From a virus: a stretch of DNA of 29,454 nt. Positions 14,034 through 21,490 of the stretch are shown here, in pieces. How positions within the stretch are numbered: position 1 is the first letter of the stretch; every line of letters starts with the position of its first letter. A model generated the notes under the pieces. The model did not search any database. It was not told the DNA's origin and worked only from the letters and a program-made list of their open reading frames with translations. The translations under genes and the position numbers were made by a program. The stretch is from positions 1,409 to 30,862 of IMG/VR virus record IMGVR_UViG_3300029448_007917; one strand, 5' to 3'.

Positions 14034-14538
14034 TCCAGAATAGTTTGTTTAGATGCACACAGTCATTGTTTCTGTTTATGTCTTTTATGAAGTAAGCACA
14101 CTGTGGTTCAGGTTCTAAATCTAACGGTACAGCAATTAATTGATTATTTCTTACTCTTGGAAAAAACCATTCTACTTCATTGTAGATATTTGTTATTTGT
14201 ACATCATGGTATTTAGGTAATAAGCCACTGATAGGATTGAAACAAAATGATTGGAACGATCTATCATTCAATGATGTCAAAGGTACAATTTCTAATTCAC
14301 CCACTTCAGAATCGCCTAATAGTATATGCCAATCTAATGGCATTTGAATTAAACTATTTGCTATTTTTAAAGTAACAGATGGTGATGAAAATGATTCCAA
14401 ATAGACTAGAGGCATGAAGAAAAAGTCTGGCTCGTTAGGATCTGAATTGTCTAACACAGAAAATCTTAAATCTTCATCTATTTGATCTGGAATTTTGTTG
14501 AGTACAAAGCACTCATTATCTACTGTAAGTATTTGCAT
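14020..14538 (-). CDS. Hypothetical protein, 172 residues
   Basis: No family recognised. The protein is beta-rich with several Pro-containing turns (FFFMPLVYLESFSSPSVTLK; VEWFFPRVRNNQLIAVPLDL) and no catalytic signature or membrane segment. The promoter for this unit ends eight bases before its ATG, so it is the first gene and nearly leaderless. It overlaps kdsA by 14 bp. A structural or binding role would be a guess. Confidence 0.6.
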   Translation of the reverse strand: MQILTVDNECFVLNKIPDQIDEDLRFSVLDNSDPNEPDFFFMPLVYLESFSSPSVTLKIANSLIQMPLDWHILLGDSEVGELEIVPLTSLNDRSFQSFCFNPISGLLPKYHDVQITNIYNEVEWFFPRVRNNQLIAVPLDLEPEPQCAYFIKDINRNNDCVHLNKLFWNGLN

Positions 14539-14546
14539 ATAGTACT

Positions 14547-14576
14547 ATTATATGCTTTAAGGTTGTTGGTAGTCAA
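14547..14576 (-). promoter_or_regulatory. Sigma-70 promoter of the kdsA unit (TTGACT-18-TATAAT)
   Basis: TTGACT at 14576-14571 and TATAAT at 14552-14547 on the minus strand are 18 bp apart, slightly longer than optimal. The -35 box lies within the last codons of uvsW. Eight bases separate the -10 box from ATG 14538, giving a leader of only one or two bases. Confidence 0.65.
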
Positions 14577-16014
14577 CCTTTGTGATATTAAAAGGATATT
14601 CTGCTTCTCGATAAAACTTTTTGCGTTCTGTAAGATGTCTTTTAGAAAATTTGGCTGTTGAACAAATATCCCAAACTTGCACAAAGTCTTTATCTTTGGC
14701 TTTACGTATCCCTCTACCAATTGACTGTATGACTCGCACAAATGACTTGCCTGGCTCTAACAGCACAAGATTGAATATGCGTGGTAAGTTGATACCTACA
14801 GCCGCTACACCATAAGTTGCAATTATAATTTTACCTTCACTTTCTTTTACTTCATCATATGTTTCTTTTCGGTCATCGGCCTTGGTTGCACCGCTGACAA
14901 ATGTTGAGTCTGGGATTGCTTCTTGCAATAATTCGCCAGTCTTTATGCGGTCAATTAAAACAAGTGTGTTGCCGCTTTTTGCCATTTGTTCTACAAGTTT
15001 GCCAATGTAATCTATCCTGTGTTGTTTAGTAACAAGATGAGTTTGTTCTTCTCTGTAATTTTTATATTCAACAAAGTCTACCATTTGCATAATTTCGATA
15101 TTTAAATTTGCTAGTAGACCTTTGTCTTGTAATTCTTTTGCACTTACTTTGTTAATCACATCACCTAGTGATACGTGCAAAGATTTAAATTCATAATCTT
15201 TTTTTGGTATAGTGCCAGTAAGTCCCCAACGTATAGGAACAAATCCAAACACGTTGCTCAGCAGTCTTCTCAAAACATCTGCTTTGGCCATGTGTACTTC
15301 ATCTACTATCACACAGACTAAGTTGCGTTTGAATTCTTCAATTAAATTATCTTCGGCATTCAATCTTTTCTTTTCGAGTATGTTAAGTGATTGCCATGTA
15401 GCAATAGTGTGTGTATGGCCAATTTGTTTTCGATCACCAAAGTATACACCAACATCAAGCCCCATGTTAATATAATCTTCTTCAGTCTGTGTAACCAAAG
15501 ATTTGTTTGGCACAATAATGATGCTTCTACCATAAGGCTCAATCAGTTTACTTAGAGCCGCAGTAATGATAGTTTTTCCTGCCGCAGTCGCAACTTCCTG
15601 TAAACATTGTGGGTTGTTCACAAAGTTGTTAATTACTTCAACTTGATGATCACGTAATTCTATAGGTTCACCTGCGTTGTTATGGCCAACTGGCCATTTG
15701 ACATGTTTGAATGTGTCAGCATTTACGGGTTCGAACTTCAGATCATAATGCTCACGTTCATCTTGTAGATCAAATGTATAATTCATTTGTTCTAGTATAG
15801 GCATTATGTCATTCAATAAATTTACATATGTCAGTCCGCCCTGTGTAAAAAATGACACAGTACCATCCCATCTGCCTAGTCTGACAGCAGGCATATACCT
15901 TGCTCCGGGTATTTCATATTTGAATGTGTTGGTAAGTTTACGTCTAGTGACTAGATCTAGTCCCTCTAGTTTAACATTTACTTCATCTTTTATGACTATA
16001 TTACAGTGAGGCAT
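14557..16014 (-). CDS. uvsW: UvsW-like SF2 DNA/RNA helicase
   Basis: UvsW of T4 unwinds D-loops, R-loops and branched DNA and helps switch from origin- to recombination-dependent replication. Motifs in order: Walker A AAGKT (144-148), DEVH box (238-241), LTGT motif III (265-268) and motif VI QSIGRGIRK (430-438). The N-terminal segment (FKYEIPGARYMPAVRLGRWD, 31-50) matches the small substrate-binding domain of phage UvsW. Length 485 is close to T4 UvsW. The start follows the -10 box of its own promoter by exactly six bases. Confidence 0.93.
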   Translation of the reverse strand: MPHCNIVIKDEVNVKLEGLDLVTRRKLTNTFKYEIPGARYMPAVRLGRWDGTVSFFTQGGLTYVNLLNDIMPILEQMNYTFDLQDEREHYDLKFEPVNADTFKHVKWPVGHNNAGEPIELRDHQVEVINNFVNNPQCLQEVATAAGKTIITAALSKLIEPYGRSIIIVPNKSLVTQTEEDYINMGLDVGVYFGDRKQIGHTHTIATWQSLNILEKKRLNAEDNLIEEFKRNLVCVIVDEVHMAKADVLRRLLSNVFGFVPIRWGLTGTIPKKDYEFKSLHVSLGDVINKVSAKELQDKGLLANLNIEIMQMVDFVEYKNYREEQTHLVTKQHRIDYIGKLVEQMAKSGNTLVLIDRIKTGELLQEAIPDSTFVSGATKADDRKETYDEVKESEGKIIIATYGVAAVGINLPRIFNLVLLEPGKSFVRVIQSIGRGIRKAKDKDFVQVWDICSTAKFSKRHLTERKKFYREAEYPFNITKVDYQQP

Positions 16015-16020
16015 CCGTTT

Positions 16021-16049
16021 ATTATAATTGGAAACCTGTGTTCAGTCAA
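16021..16049 (-). promoter_or_regulatory. Sigma-70 promoter for uvsW (TTGACT-17-TATAAT), leaderless design
   Basis: TTGACT at 16049-16044 and TATAAT at 16026-16021 on the minus strand are 17 bp apart. Six bases follow the -10 box before ATG 16014, so +1 should be the start codon. The TGA stop of the 50-residue gene (16048-16046) is inside the -35 box. Confidence 0.75.
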
Positions 16050-16198
16050 CGATAGTTGCTTAAATGTTTTCGTACCAGTGACTCGCGAACATTGGTCCAA
16101 AACCGTGTTTGCCATTCGGTCTTTGCGGTCAGGACCATCTGTTCTGCGTTTGATATCCGTAGGTCGGATAACTTAAACTGCGATAGCAATTTCTTCAT
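16046..16198 (-). CDS. Small basic hypothetical protein, 50 residues, between uvsW and a conserved phage gene
   Basis: ATG 16198 starts inside the end of the preceding gene (26-bp overlap) and the frame runs to TGA 16048-16046, filling an otherwise empty 158-bp gap. The product opens MKKLLSQFKLSDLRISNAEQ and continues with TEWQTRFWTNVRESLVRKHL: an amphipathic, basic, helical protein that looks like real coding sequence. The other five frames of this interval give no better product. T4 also has a small gene next to uvsW (uvsW.1), but I cannot claim homology. Confidence 0.65.
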   Translation of the reverse strand: MKKLLSQFKLSDLRISNAEQMVLTAKTEWQTRFWTNVRESLVRKHLSNYR

Positions 16199-16508
16199 TC
16201 ACTTGCTCTTCGGCAACTACTTCTGCTTGTGATTGTACATCAGCAGTAATTTGGTTTGTAGTTTTAGTTGCGATTCCTGTAAATCTTGTTACAGTACCAT
16301 CTACTAATACTTTGAACGAACCAGCAGTCTTCCAAGTTACTGATGCATCTTCGCCTGTGTGCATTTTCTTTACAACACCGTTGATTGTGCCTTCAGCAGT
16401 TGTTTTGCCTGTGATGAATTTAAATGAACCTGAACGACCGTTATAAGTTGTTCCTTCGGTACATATAGTTTCTTGTATTTTATCTAATACTAATTGTGCG
16501 TTTGTCAT
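16173..16508 (-). CDS. Conserved phage hypothetical protein, 111 residues
   Basis: The N-terminal 80 residues form a Gly/Thr-rich beta pattern: TYNGRSGSFKFITGKTTAEG, then GVVKKMHTGEDASVTW and AGSFKVLVDGTVTRFTG, followed by a low-complexity Glu/Val/Ala tail. A similar small domain, as I recall it, occurs in marine T4-like phages without known function. It is first in a unit with a near-consensus promoter; a GAGGG sequence lies about 11 bases before ATG 16508. It could be a small nucleic-acid or virion-associated protein. Confidence 0.65.
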   Translation of the reverse strand: MTNAQLVLDKIQETICTEGTTYNGRSGSFKFITGKTTAEGTINGVVKKMHTGEDASVTWKTAGSFKVLVDGTVTRFTGIATKTTNQITADVQSQAEVVAEEQVNEEIAIAV

Positions 16509-16544
16509 TTGTTATTACCCTCATAGTTGGTTATTAATAATACT

Positions 16545-16573
16545 ATTATATGGTATTTTGACAAATGCGTCAA
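16545..16573 (-). promoter_or_regulatory. Sigma-70 promoter (TTGACG-17-TATAAT)
   Basis: TTGACG at 16573-16568 and TATAAT at 16550-16545 on the minus strand are 17 bp apart. It has a conventional leader of about 30 nt to ATG 16508, in contrast to the leaderless promoters nearby. The -35 region lies in a short inverted repeat, TTGACAAATGCGTCAA (16558-16573). Confidence 0.75.
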
Positions 16574-16584
16574 CCAGTGCTAAG

Positions 16585-17127
16585 TCATTGATTTAGAAAG
16601 TGAAAACCGCAGTAAAGACTTAATCTTTTCTCATTCGTGGTATTTTTTTCAGCACCGTGTCTTTGTTGTAAATGATTTTTCATTACATAGCCACTGTTGA
16701 TTTTGTATGGAAATTCATAACGTATAGATTCATCCATGTTGTAAAATGTTGTTCCCGGTTGTCCTTTTGCTTCTGATAGATAAATTTGAATCGCTCCATG
16801 CGGTGAAATATGTCCCGCTGATTCGTCACCGTCTATGTGCCACCCTTCCATATGAAAGTCAGGTTCGTCAAACCATATCCTTGGTTCTTGTACAATAATA
16901 TCAGTCCCAAAATGTTTACCCCAATATTCTTCTTGTGATTGTAAGTGCTGTCGCATTTTGTAAAAAACATGTGACTGGTCAACCTCAATGGTTTCTATCA
17001 TTTGTCTTGGATAGTCTGAAACGTCTTGCCATGGTAGATTTTCTAGATCTATATCTAACAATTCTGTAGGAAAAATATCTTCAACTAAAAATAAGTCCTT
17101 AGCAGAATCAACGGCTGTGACTTTCAT
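16585..17127 (-). CDS. 2-oxoglutarate/Fe(II)-dependent oxygenase-like protein
   Basis: The non-haem iron triad is visible: H97 and D99 in GWHIDGDE and H157 in LQQRHGAEK, with R168 (EKRLSLY) placed to bind 2-oxoglutarate. IQIYLSEAKGQPGTTFYN (113-130) fits the beta-helix core. Length (180) is typical of the compact phage 2OG oxygenases that are abundant in marine viruses. The substrate is unknown. It follows the metallopeptidase gene by one base and is unlike the second oxygenase at 11784 apart from the triad. Confidence 0.8.
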   Translation of the reverse strand: MKVTAVDSAKDLFLVEDIFPTELLDIDLENLPWQDVSDYPRQMIETIEVDQSHVFYKMRQHLQSQEEYWGKHFGTDIIVQEPRIWFDEPDFHMEGWHIDGDESAGHISPHGAIQIYLSEAKGQPGTTFYNMDESIRYEFPYKINSGYVMKNHLQQRHGAEKNTTNEKRLSLYCGFHFLNQ

Positions 17128-17128
17128 T

Positions 17129-17485
17129 TTATTTTTTTATTTTTTTAGATATGTTTTGTTTGAGGAAATCTAAAAACCACGGGTTGTCTTTGAACACGCC
17201 TATCAGCCAATTTGACATAGAGTTTGTAGTTTGTTCTTCAGCATCATCATCTTTTAAAGGACCACCAGGTTGGTTAAGAGACGAATGATACACAATGGCA
17301 TGCATGACTTCGTGTAGCATTGTGTTTGCAAGATCTTCGCCATCTATTTCTTGTTGTAGTTCTATCTTGTTTTCCCTATTGAGATATTGTCCATAGCAAT
17401 CTGTGTTGTCTTTTTTGAATGAGGCTTTGACATATTCTATGTTAATGTCTTTCCAGCCTACTTTTACTCTTGTTGGTTTGGTCAT
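17129..17485 (-). CDS. Zincin-like metallopeptidase-fold protein, 118 residues
   Basis: A zinc-protease motif HEVMH (58-62) lies in TMLHEVMHAIVYHSSL. A downstream acidic stretch (DDDAEEQTTNSM, about 79-90) could give the third ligand. The protein is about 118 residues, similar to small phage zincin domains related to SprT/ImmA-type peptidases. A role in protein processing or repressor cleavage is possible; the sequence does not decide. It overlaps the gene before it by 4 bp and has a candidate internal promoter. Confidence 0.7.
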   Translation of the reverse strand: MTKPTRVKVGWKDINIEYVKASFKKDNTDCYGQYLNRENKIELQQEIDGEDLANTMLHEVMHAIVYHSSLNQPGGPLKDDDAEEQTTNSMSNWLIGVFKDNPWFLDFLKQNISKKIKK

Positions 17486-18150
17486 GTTATATATGTATTT
17501 AATTCATTGTACGTGATTGACTTCACATTGTCAAGATCCAATATTTCTTTTGGTACATCTCCTTCAACAAATGTCCAGTTTACTTGAGGATTTTTACTAA
17601 TAAATTCTTTGATCTGTCTTCCCCACACAGTTTGGTGAACAACTGTCTCAGCATCGTTATAAGCATTAGTGCCTGTGTACACATTAGAATTGGGGCCATC
17701 TTTGGCACAATCAAAACCTAAACATATTAGATTTGTATGACCATCATGAATAGCAATATGCATAGCCGTGGTGCCTGCTCCCATGTGCGGATTTGCAGGA
17801 ATCAAATGTGCCTCTCCGCCCAATCTACTAATATTAAAATGATTGGTGTACACAATATTTTTTCCAATGTATTCTGAGTCTTTAATTTCGGTATACATTC
17901 TTCTGTCCACACAAATTAAAAAGTCTGGTTCATAATCTCTGTACAATGCATTACAACCATATGAATCTTGTGGCAATGAATACAGATCGAAATCTATTCT
18001 TGATGGACCGTTACCAATAATGTAAGCGTCTTTGCCGGCAGGATCATTATGCACTGTGCGAGGCATCCATTCTCTCTCCTCAGTTTTCTTCCCACCTTTG
18101 ATTATGATTTTGGCGATTATCTCTTCGCCTTTGTATTCACTTAGAGCCAT
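17482..18150 (-). CDS. Rossmann-type glycosyltransferase-like protein (MptE/DUF115-like or GT42-like)
   Basis: AYIIGNGPSRIDFDLYSL (42-59) matches the nucleotide-binding start of DUF115/MptE-like and sialyltransferase-like GT42 proteins. YGCNALYRDYEPDFLICVD (64-82) fits the second strand of that fold, and GAGTTAMHIAIHDGHTNLIC followed by GFDC fits the typical downstream block. The N-terminal 40 residues are a variable lead. Given the glycan genes upstream, sugar transfer is more likely than pterin metabolism. Its start overlaps the peroxiredoxin stop by one base. Confidence 0.65.
   Translation of the reverse strand: MALSEYKGEEIIAKIIIKGGKKTEEREWMPRTVHNDPAGKDAYIIGNGPSRIDFDLYSLPQDSYGCNALYRDYEPDFLICVDRRMYTEIKDSEYIGKNIVYTNHFNISRLGGEAHLIPANPHMGAGTTAMHIAIHDGHTNLICLGFDCAKDGPNSNVYTGTNAYNDAETVVHQTVWGRQIKEFISKNPQVNWTFVEGDVPKEILDLDNVKSITYNELNTYIT
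17506..17534 (-). promoter_or_regulatory. Candidate sigma-70 promoter (TTGACA-17-TACAAT)
   Basis: TTGACA at 17534-17529 and TACAAT at 17511-17506 on the minus strand are 17 bp apart, 11 of 12 consensus bases. It lies inside the 3' end of the 17482-18150 gene and would serve the metallopeptidase and oxygenase genes with a 14- to 20-nt leader. Confidence 0.55.
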
Positions 18151-18659
18151 TATAAACTTTTTAATATATTTTCTGCAGATGATTTGTCTATTCCTTTTTC
18201 ATCTACAAACATTGTTGTAATCTTTTGATTTTCTACTACTGCCGCAAATCGTTTGCAACGTTTGCCTAAATGTTCGTTATCTTTTATTAGGCCTAGTTGT
18301 TCAGCAACTTCGCCATATGGATCAGCCGCCATTGTAATTTCTGAACCGTCTGCATTTATGTAATCGTCGAAAGCAATCATTACGAAAGGATCATTTACAC
18401 TTAAACAAATTATTTCTTGTATGCCTTTACGATACAAATTTCTTTCTTCCCTTACAAATCCCGGAAGATGCTTCTCTGTACAACCAGGAGTAAATGCTCC
18501 CGGAATTCCAATTAAGATCACTTTTCTATCACCTATGTATTGATCGATATTATGACCTTCAAATGTTGATGGCAGTTCGTGGCCTTCAGCTTCTTCAATT
18601 GTTGGTATGAATACTTCGCCTGTAGGCATACCATAATTCTTGAATTCAAATAGAGACAT
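18150..18659 (-). CDS. Peroxiredoxin, Prx5 type
   Basis: Peroxiredoxins reduce H2O2 and organic peroxides with a reactive cysteine. GIPGAFTPGCTEKHLPGF (51-68) matches the Prx5 active site, with C60 as peroxidatic cysteine after the conserved T-P. ICLSVNDPFVMIAF and AADPYGEVAEQLGL fit later blocks. ATG 18659 (AAAGGAT about 11 bases upstream) gives 169 residues, the normal length; an in-frame TTG-type start at 18719 would add an unlikely tail. In the phage it may protect against oxidative stress during infection. Redox partners would come from the host. Confidence 0.92.
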   Translation of the reverse strand: MSLFEFKNYGMPTGEVFIPTIEEAEGHELPSTFEGHNIDQYIGDRKVILIGIPGAFTPGCTEKHLPGFVREERNLYRKGIQEIICLSVNDPFVMIAFDDYINADGSEITMAADPYGEVAEQLGLIKDNEHLGKRCKRFAAVVENQKITTMFVDEKGIDKSSAENILKSL

Positions 18660-18667
18660 ACTATAAT

Positions 18668-19129
18668 TTATCCTTTCTGTCTTAACCTGATGTATTTTTT
18701 CTTGGTAACAGCTTCCCATTTACCCGATCTTGTAAGTTGTTCTTTAATGATCTTAGGTACTACTTTTCCTACATCTTTTATATGTGCGGCACCCTTAAAG
18801 TTTTCACGTACATATTTCATCAATGTATTTTTTGTGTATGTGCTGTTGGCCGTGATTACTTCATCCATGATTCTTTTTACTTGCTCTAGTGTTTCGTATT
18901 TGTCGCCTTTGCCGTCATTCTTTCTTGCTCTAGCAAACCCAAGCCAAGACATTTCTCCTCTTTCAGCTGCCTGTAATTGATATATTAACAGTCGTTTGAC
19001 AAACAGTTTACCGTCTTTTACAGCATGTTCTTCTACTGGAATTTCTTTTGGATTCTCCAATTCTGCTTTTGTGAATTTTGTATCAGGGGAATCTACTCTG
19101 ATATAGATGTCTTCGTTCCAATTACCCAT
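18668..19129 (-). CDS. Hypothetical protein with possible winged-helix C-terminus, 153 residues
   Basis: Start is ATG 19129, which overlaps the TAA of the previous gene (TAATG). The C-terminal half (TLMKYVRENFKGAAHIKDVG, then IIKEQLTRSGKWEAVTKKKY) looks like a small helix-turn-helix with a basic wing. The N-terminal half contains KLFVKRLLIYQLQAAERGEM. I do not recognise the family; DNA binding is a guess. It sits between the glycan cassette and the peroxiredoxin gene. Confidence 0.6.
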   Translation of the reverse strand: MGNWNEDIYIRVDSPDTKFTKAELENPKEIPVEEHAVKDGKLFVKRLLIYQLQAAERGEMSWLGFARARKNDGKGDKYETLEQVKRIMDEVITANSTYTKNTLMKYVRENFKGAAHIKDVGKVVPKIIKEQLTRSGKWEAVTKKKYIRLRQKG

Positions 19130-19812
19130 TATCGCCAATGCTCCATCACAACAGGATCATGTTTTATTTCACCAGGATCAGGCTTACCATGAAAAACTGC
19201 AACACAACAATCATTGTGTATAGGAGAGTTTCTTATCTTATCATTGGGTCTTCGCTGATCTTCTTTCATTAAACCTATTTCCCATTTATAACTCATTATC
19301 CATTCATATGGCCATATACAACAATTCTTGCGTTCTGCTGTGACATAGTTTTGATCACCTTGATAACTGCTTTGTATTTTGCCTGAATTGTCTTTAAACT
19401 TGTCCCACATATCTACTTCGTTGCCTGCATAAAATTTCATAACAGATGAATTGCGTACATGATAATCTTTTATTCTACATCTGTTAAAATCTTGTATGAT
19501 TACAAATGCATCACCCTCAAACTCCCATAAATGATCAATGTTTTTTAAAATGACAACATCTAGGTCCATAAAAATTACTGTTCCTTCAAGACCAATATCG
19601 TTCCGGAACATATGAACTTTATTCCACCATGATTTATATAATGGAGTTACAACAATTTGTTTTATGTTTTCGTTGAAGCCAGGTTTGATAGAATCTGTAA
19701 TTACATTAAATTTCACATCAGTGGAATTACGTTCAACCATGTTGTACAATGTGTTCACATAACTTGGTGGATATTTGTTCCCGGTACAAACACAAACAAA
19801 TGACTTGATCAT
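19129..19812 (-). CDS. GT-A glycosyltransferase (GT8-like)
   Basis: The nucleotide-sugar and metal-binding DxD is DLD at 83-85 within VIFMDLDVVILKN, preceded by WWNKVHMFR (62-70), the usual helix before the DxD strand in GT8-like enzymes. SSYQGDQNYV and AVFHGKPDP are typical acceptor- and metal-site blocks near the C-terminus. Start is ATG 19812, which overlaps the preceding TGA (ATGA); a GTG at 19824 is also in frame. It probably adds one sugar in a phage-directed glycan. Confidence 0.8.
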   Translation of the reverse strand: MIKSFVCVCTGNKYPPSYVNTLYNMVERNSTDVKFNVITDSIKPGFNENIKQIVVTPLYKSWWNKVHMFRNDIGLEGTVIFMDLDVVILKNIDHLWEFEGDAFVIIQDFNRCRIKDYHVRNSSVMKFYAGNEVDMWDKFKDNSGKIQSSYQGDQNYVTAERKNCCIWPYEWIMSYKWEIGLMKEDQRRPNDKIRNSPIHNDCCVAVFHGKPDPGEIKHDPVVMEHWR

Positions 19813-20702
19813 ATGTGTGACCACTGACTAGTCAATCCATCTTGTAATCTTTTGCGTAGTCTTTTCCATGGTATTCCTAGTCTAATCTCATCAACAAACC
19901 ATTCACAATAACTTAATTTGTTTAACCAGTGTTGTCTGTCGTAATGTCGTAATACACTAAGATCGGCATCAAGTGGATTTCCTACCTCATAGCATAACGA
20001 ACTTTCATGCACCAATACCGGTACACCAGACATAATTGCTTCAATGGCTGGATTGGAATTATAATTTATAACGCAGTATGCTGTGGCCAATCGTTTATCA
20101 AAGTCAACAATATCACCTGATACAAAATTTGGAATATCTTCTTTTACATTTGGATATTTTGTTAATAAAAGTTTTATGTTAGATTTGTGTCTCGGATGTT
20201 GCCTTACAATTATTGGTCTGTGACTTTGTGATCTTACATGTTCTAAAGTATCTTGCAACCATACTTCAATAGGGCCTCCAGTCCAGGCTTCTGATTTTGT
20301 ATTTTGCAAACAAATAACAATAGGTCCACCACCACCCATTTCACGCCACGGCTTTAATTTCAATCCTAGTTTTCTTACTCTTGAATCATCTACATGGTCG
20401 ACATCCTGGTTACCAAAATCTGCCTTAGCATTTATTCCGCCAATACCAATTCTCCATGTTTCATTTCTAATTAATCCTCCGACTTCAATCACAATTATTT
20501 TTGCTTTGTCTTTATAGTAATCGTAAATTGGCTCACGGCCATACATATTCAACAGCACTGACCATATTACCACAACATCAACTTCAGGTCTTTTGTCATT
20601 TGTGCATACAACATAATCCTCACCTTCAAGTGATTGTATGAATGCATCCATGACAGGTTTACCTGCTTTTGCGGCTGTGTCTTTGAATACTGCTATTTTC
20701 AT
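19809..20702 (-). CDS. Capsule-synthesis-like GT-B transferase (KpsS/KpsC-like)
   Basis: IIVRQHPRHKSN (about 163-174) and NYNSNPAIEAIMSGVPVLVH (213-232) match the C-terminal blocks of capsule polysaccharide transferases of the KpsC/KpsS type. KpsS-related enzymes attach KDO units, which is notable with kdsA encoded in the same window. GPIVICLQNT (about 126-135) marks the second Rossmann half. Length 297. It is coupled by ATGA overlaps on both sides. The exact acceptor is unknown. Confidence 0.65.
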   Translation of the reverse strand: MKIAVFKDTAAKAGKPVMDAFIQSLEGEDYVVCTNDKRPEVDVVVIWSVLLNMYGREPIYDYYKDKAKIIVIEVGGLIRNETWRIGIGGINAKADFGNQDVDHVDDSRVRKLGLKLKPWREMGGGGPIVICLQNTKSEAWTGGPIEVWLQDTLEHVRSQSHRPIIVRQHPRHKSNIKLLLTKYPNVKEDIPNFVSGDIVDFDKRLATAYCVINYNSNPAIEAIMSGVPVLVHESSLCYEVGNPLDADLSVLRHYDRQHWLNKLSYCEWFVDEIRLGIPWKRLRKRLQDGLTSQWSHI

Positions 20703-21490
20703 TTCCAGTGATCATGCTCCCATTTTACTTTTAACGACTCTTTACTATTTTTAGCATCTTTTCTGTCACCTTTCAAGTGATCCATATATTCACCCAATTC
20801 TGAATTGACGAAAGGATGCTTTGATCCGCGATATCCTAAAAATCTTCCATCATTAAGATCGTTGTCCAAATACCTTGGTGTTGTGTCTACCCTGGCCGCA
20901 TCGTAAGTAAAAGAATCTGTAAAGCCTTTAAGATCCATCCAAAGATCTTTGTCATAATATTCTTGCCATCTGTCAAAGAATTTTTGTGCATGTGGCAGTT
21001 CAAGATTGAATGTAATAAATCCTGTTTCGGAGAATCCTTTTTTTGGTCTGCCCAAAAACGTTGAAAATTTATTGCCAGGTGCTATATGTTCTAACCAACT
21101 CATAGGAATGTCCTTGTATGTTACTGTGTCAGCATCTACAAAAATTAATCTATCTGTCTTACATTTACTTGCCGCGTCTATCATACAAAACACTTTCCAT
21201 GAAAATCTTACAGCATCATATTCAAATGCTGAGCGTAAAGGTTTATCCATACGTTCTTTTATATATTCACTGTTTTTATTGCGGTCAATAAACTCCTGCA
21301 ATTTTGGTTGTGTTTCTTTAAGTGTGTAATATTCAGTGTTTGGTGCTTCAATAGATTGCACTAGATCATCAGGATAAAATATTTTTTTTACTTCTTTCGG
21401 CCAATATTTTTCAATTGACTCAATACATCTACGTCCATACACGTCCCAATGTTTTGATCCCCATGTTGTTGTTACTGTAAAACTAGTCAT
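20699..21490 (-). CDS. GT-A glycosyltransferase-like protein
   Basis: RLIFVDADTVTYKD (114-127) contains the metal-binding DAD at 119-121. RFSWKVFCMIDAAS precedes it as in GT8-like transferases, and TGFITFNL is a typical later strand. The C-terminus is charged (KGDRKDAKNSKESLK). Length 263. It is a second DxD enzyme in the cassette and is not a close copy of the one at 19129. It overlaps its neighbours by 8 bp upstream and 4 bp downstream. Confidence 0.7.
   Translation of the reverse strand: MTSFTVTTTWGSKHWDVYGRRCIESIEKYWPKEVKKIFYPDDLVQSIEAPNTEYYTLKETQPKLQEFIDRNKNSEYIKERMDKPLRSAFEYDAVRFSWKVFCMIDAASKCKTDRLIFVDADTVTYKDIPMSWLEHIAPGNKFSTFLGRPKKGFSETGFITFNLELPHAQKFFDRWQEYYDKDLWMDLKGFTDSFTYDAARVDTTPRYLDNDLNDGRFLGYRGSKHPFVNSELGEYMDHLKGDRKDAKNSKESLKVKWEHDHWK

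Noticed and set aside
14520-14741. Minus-strand 73-codon frame beginning MCESYSQLVEG
   Set aside because: It lies in another frame of the 3' end of uvsW and the start of the next gene, with no ribosome site of its own.
16049-16172. Possible non-coding RNA or tRNA in the gap before uvsW
   Set aside because: No cloverleaf, T-loop motif or terminator is visible, and a continuous 50-residue frame with natural composition covers it.
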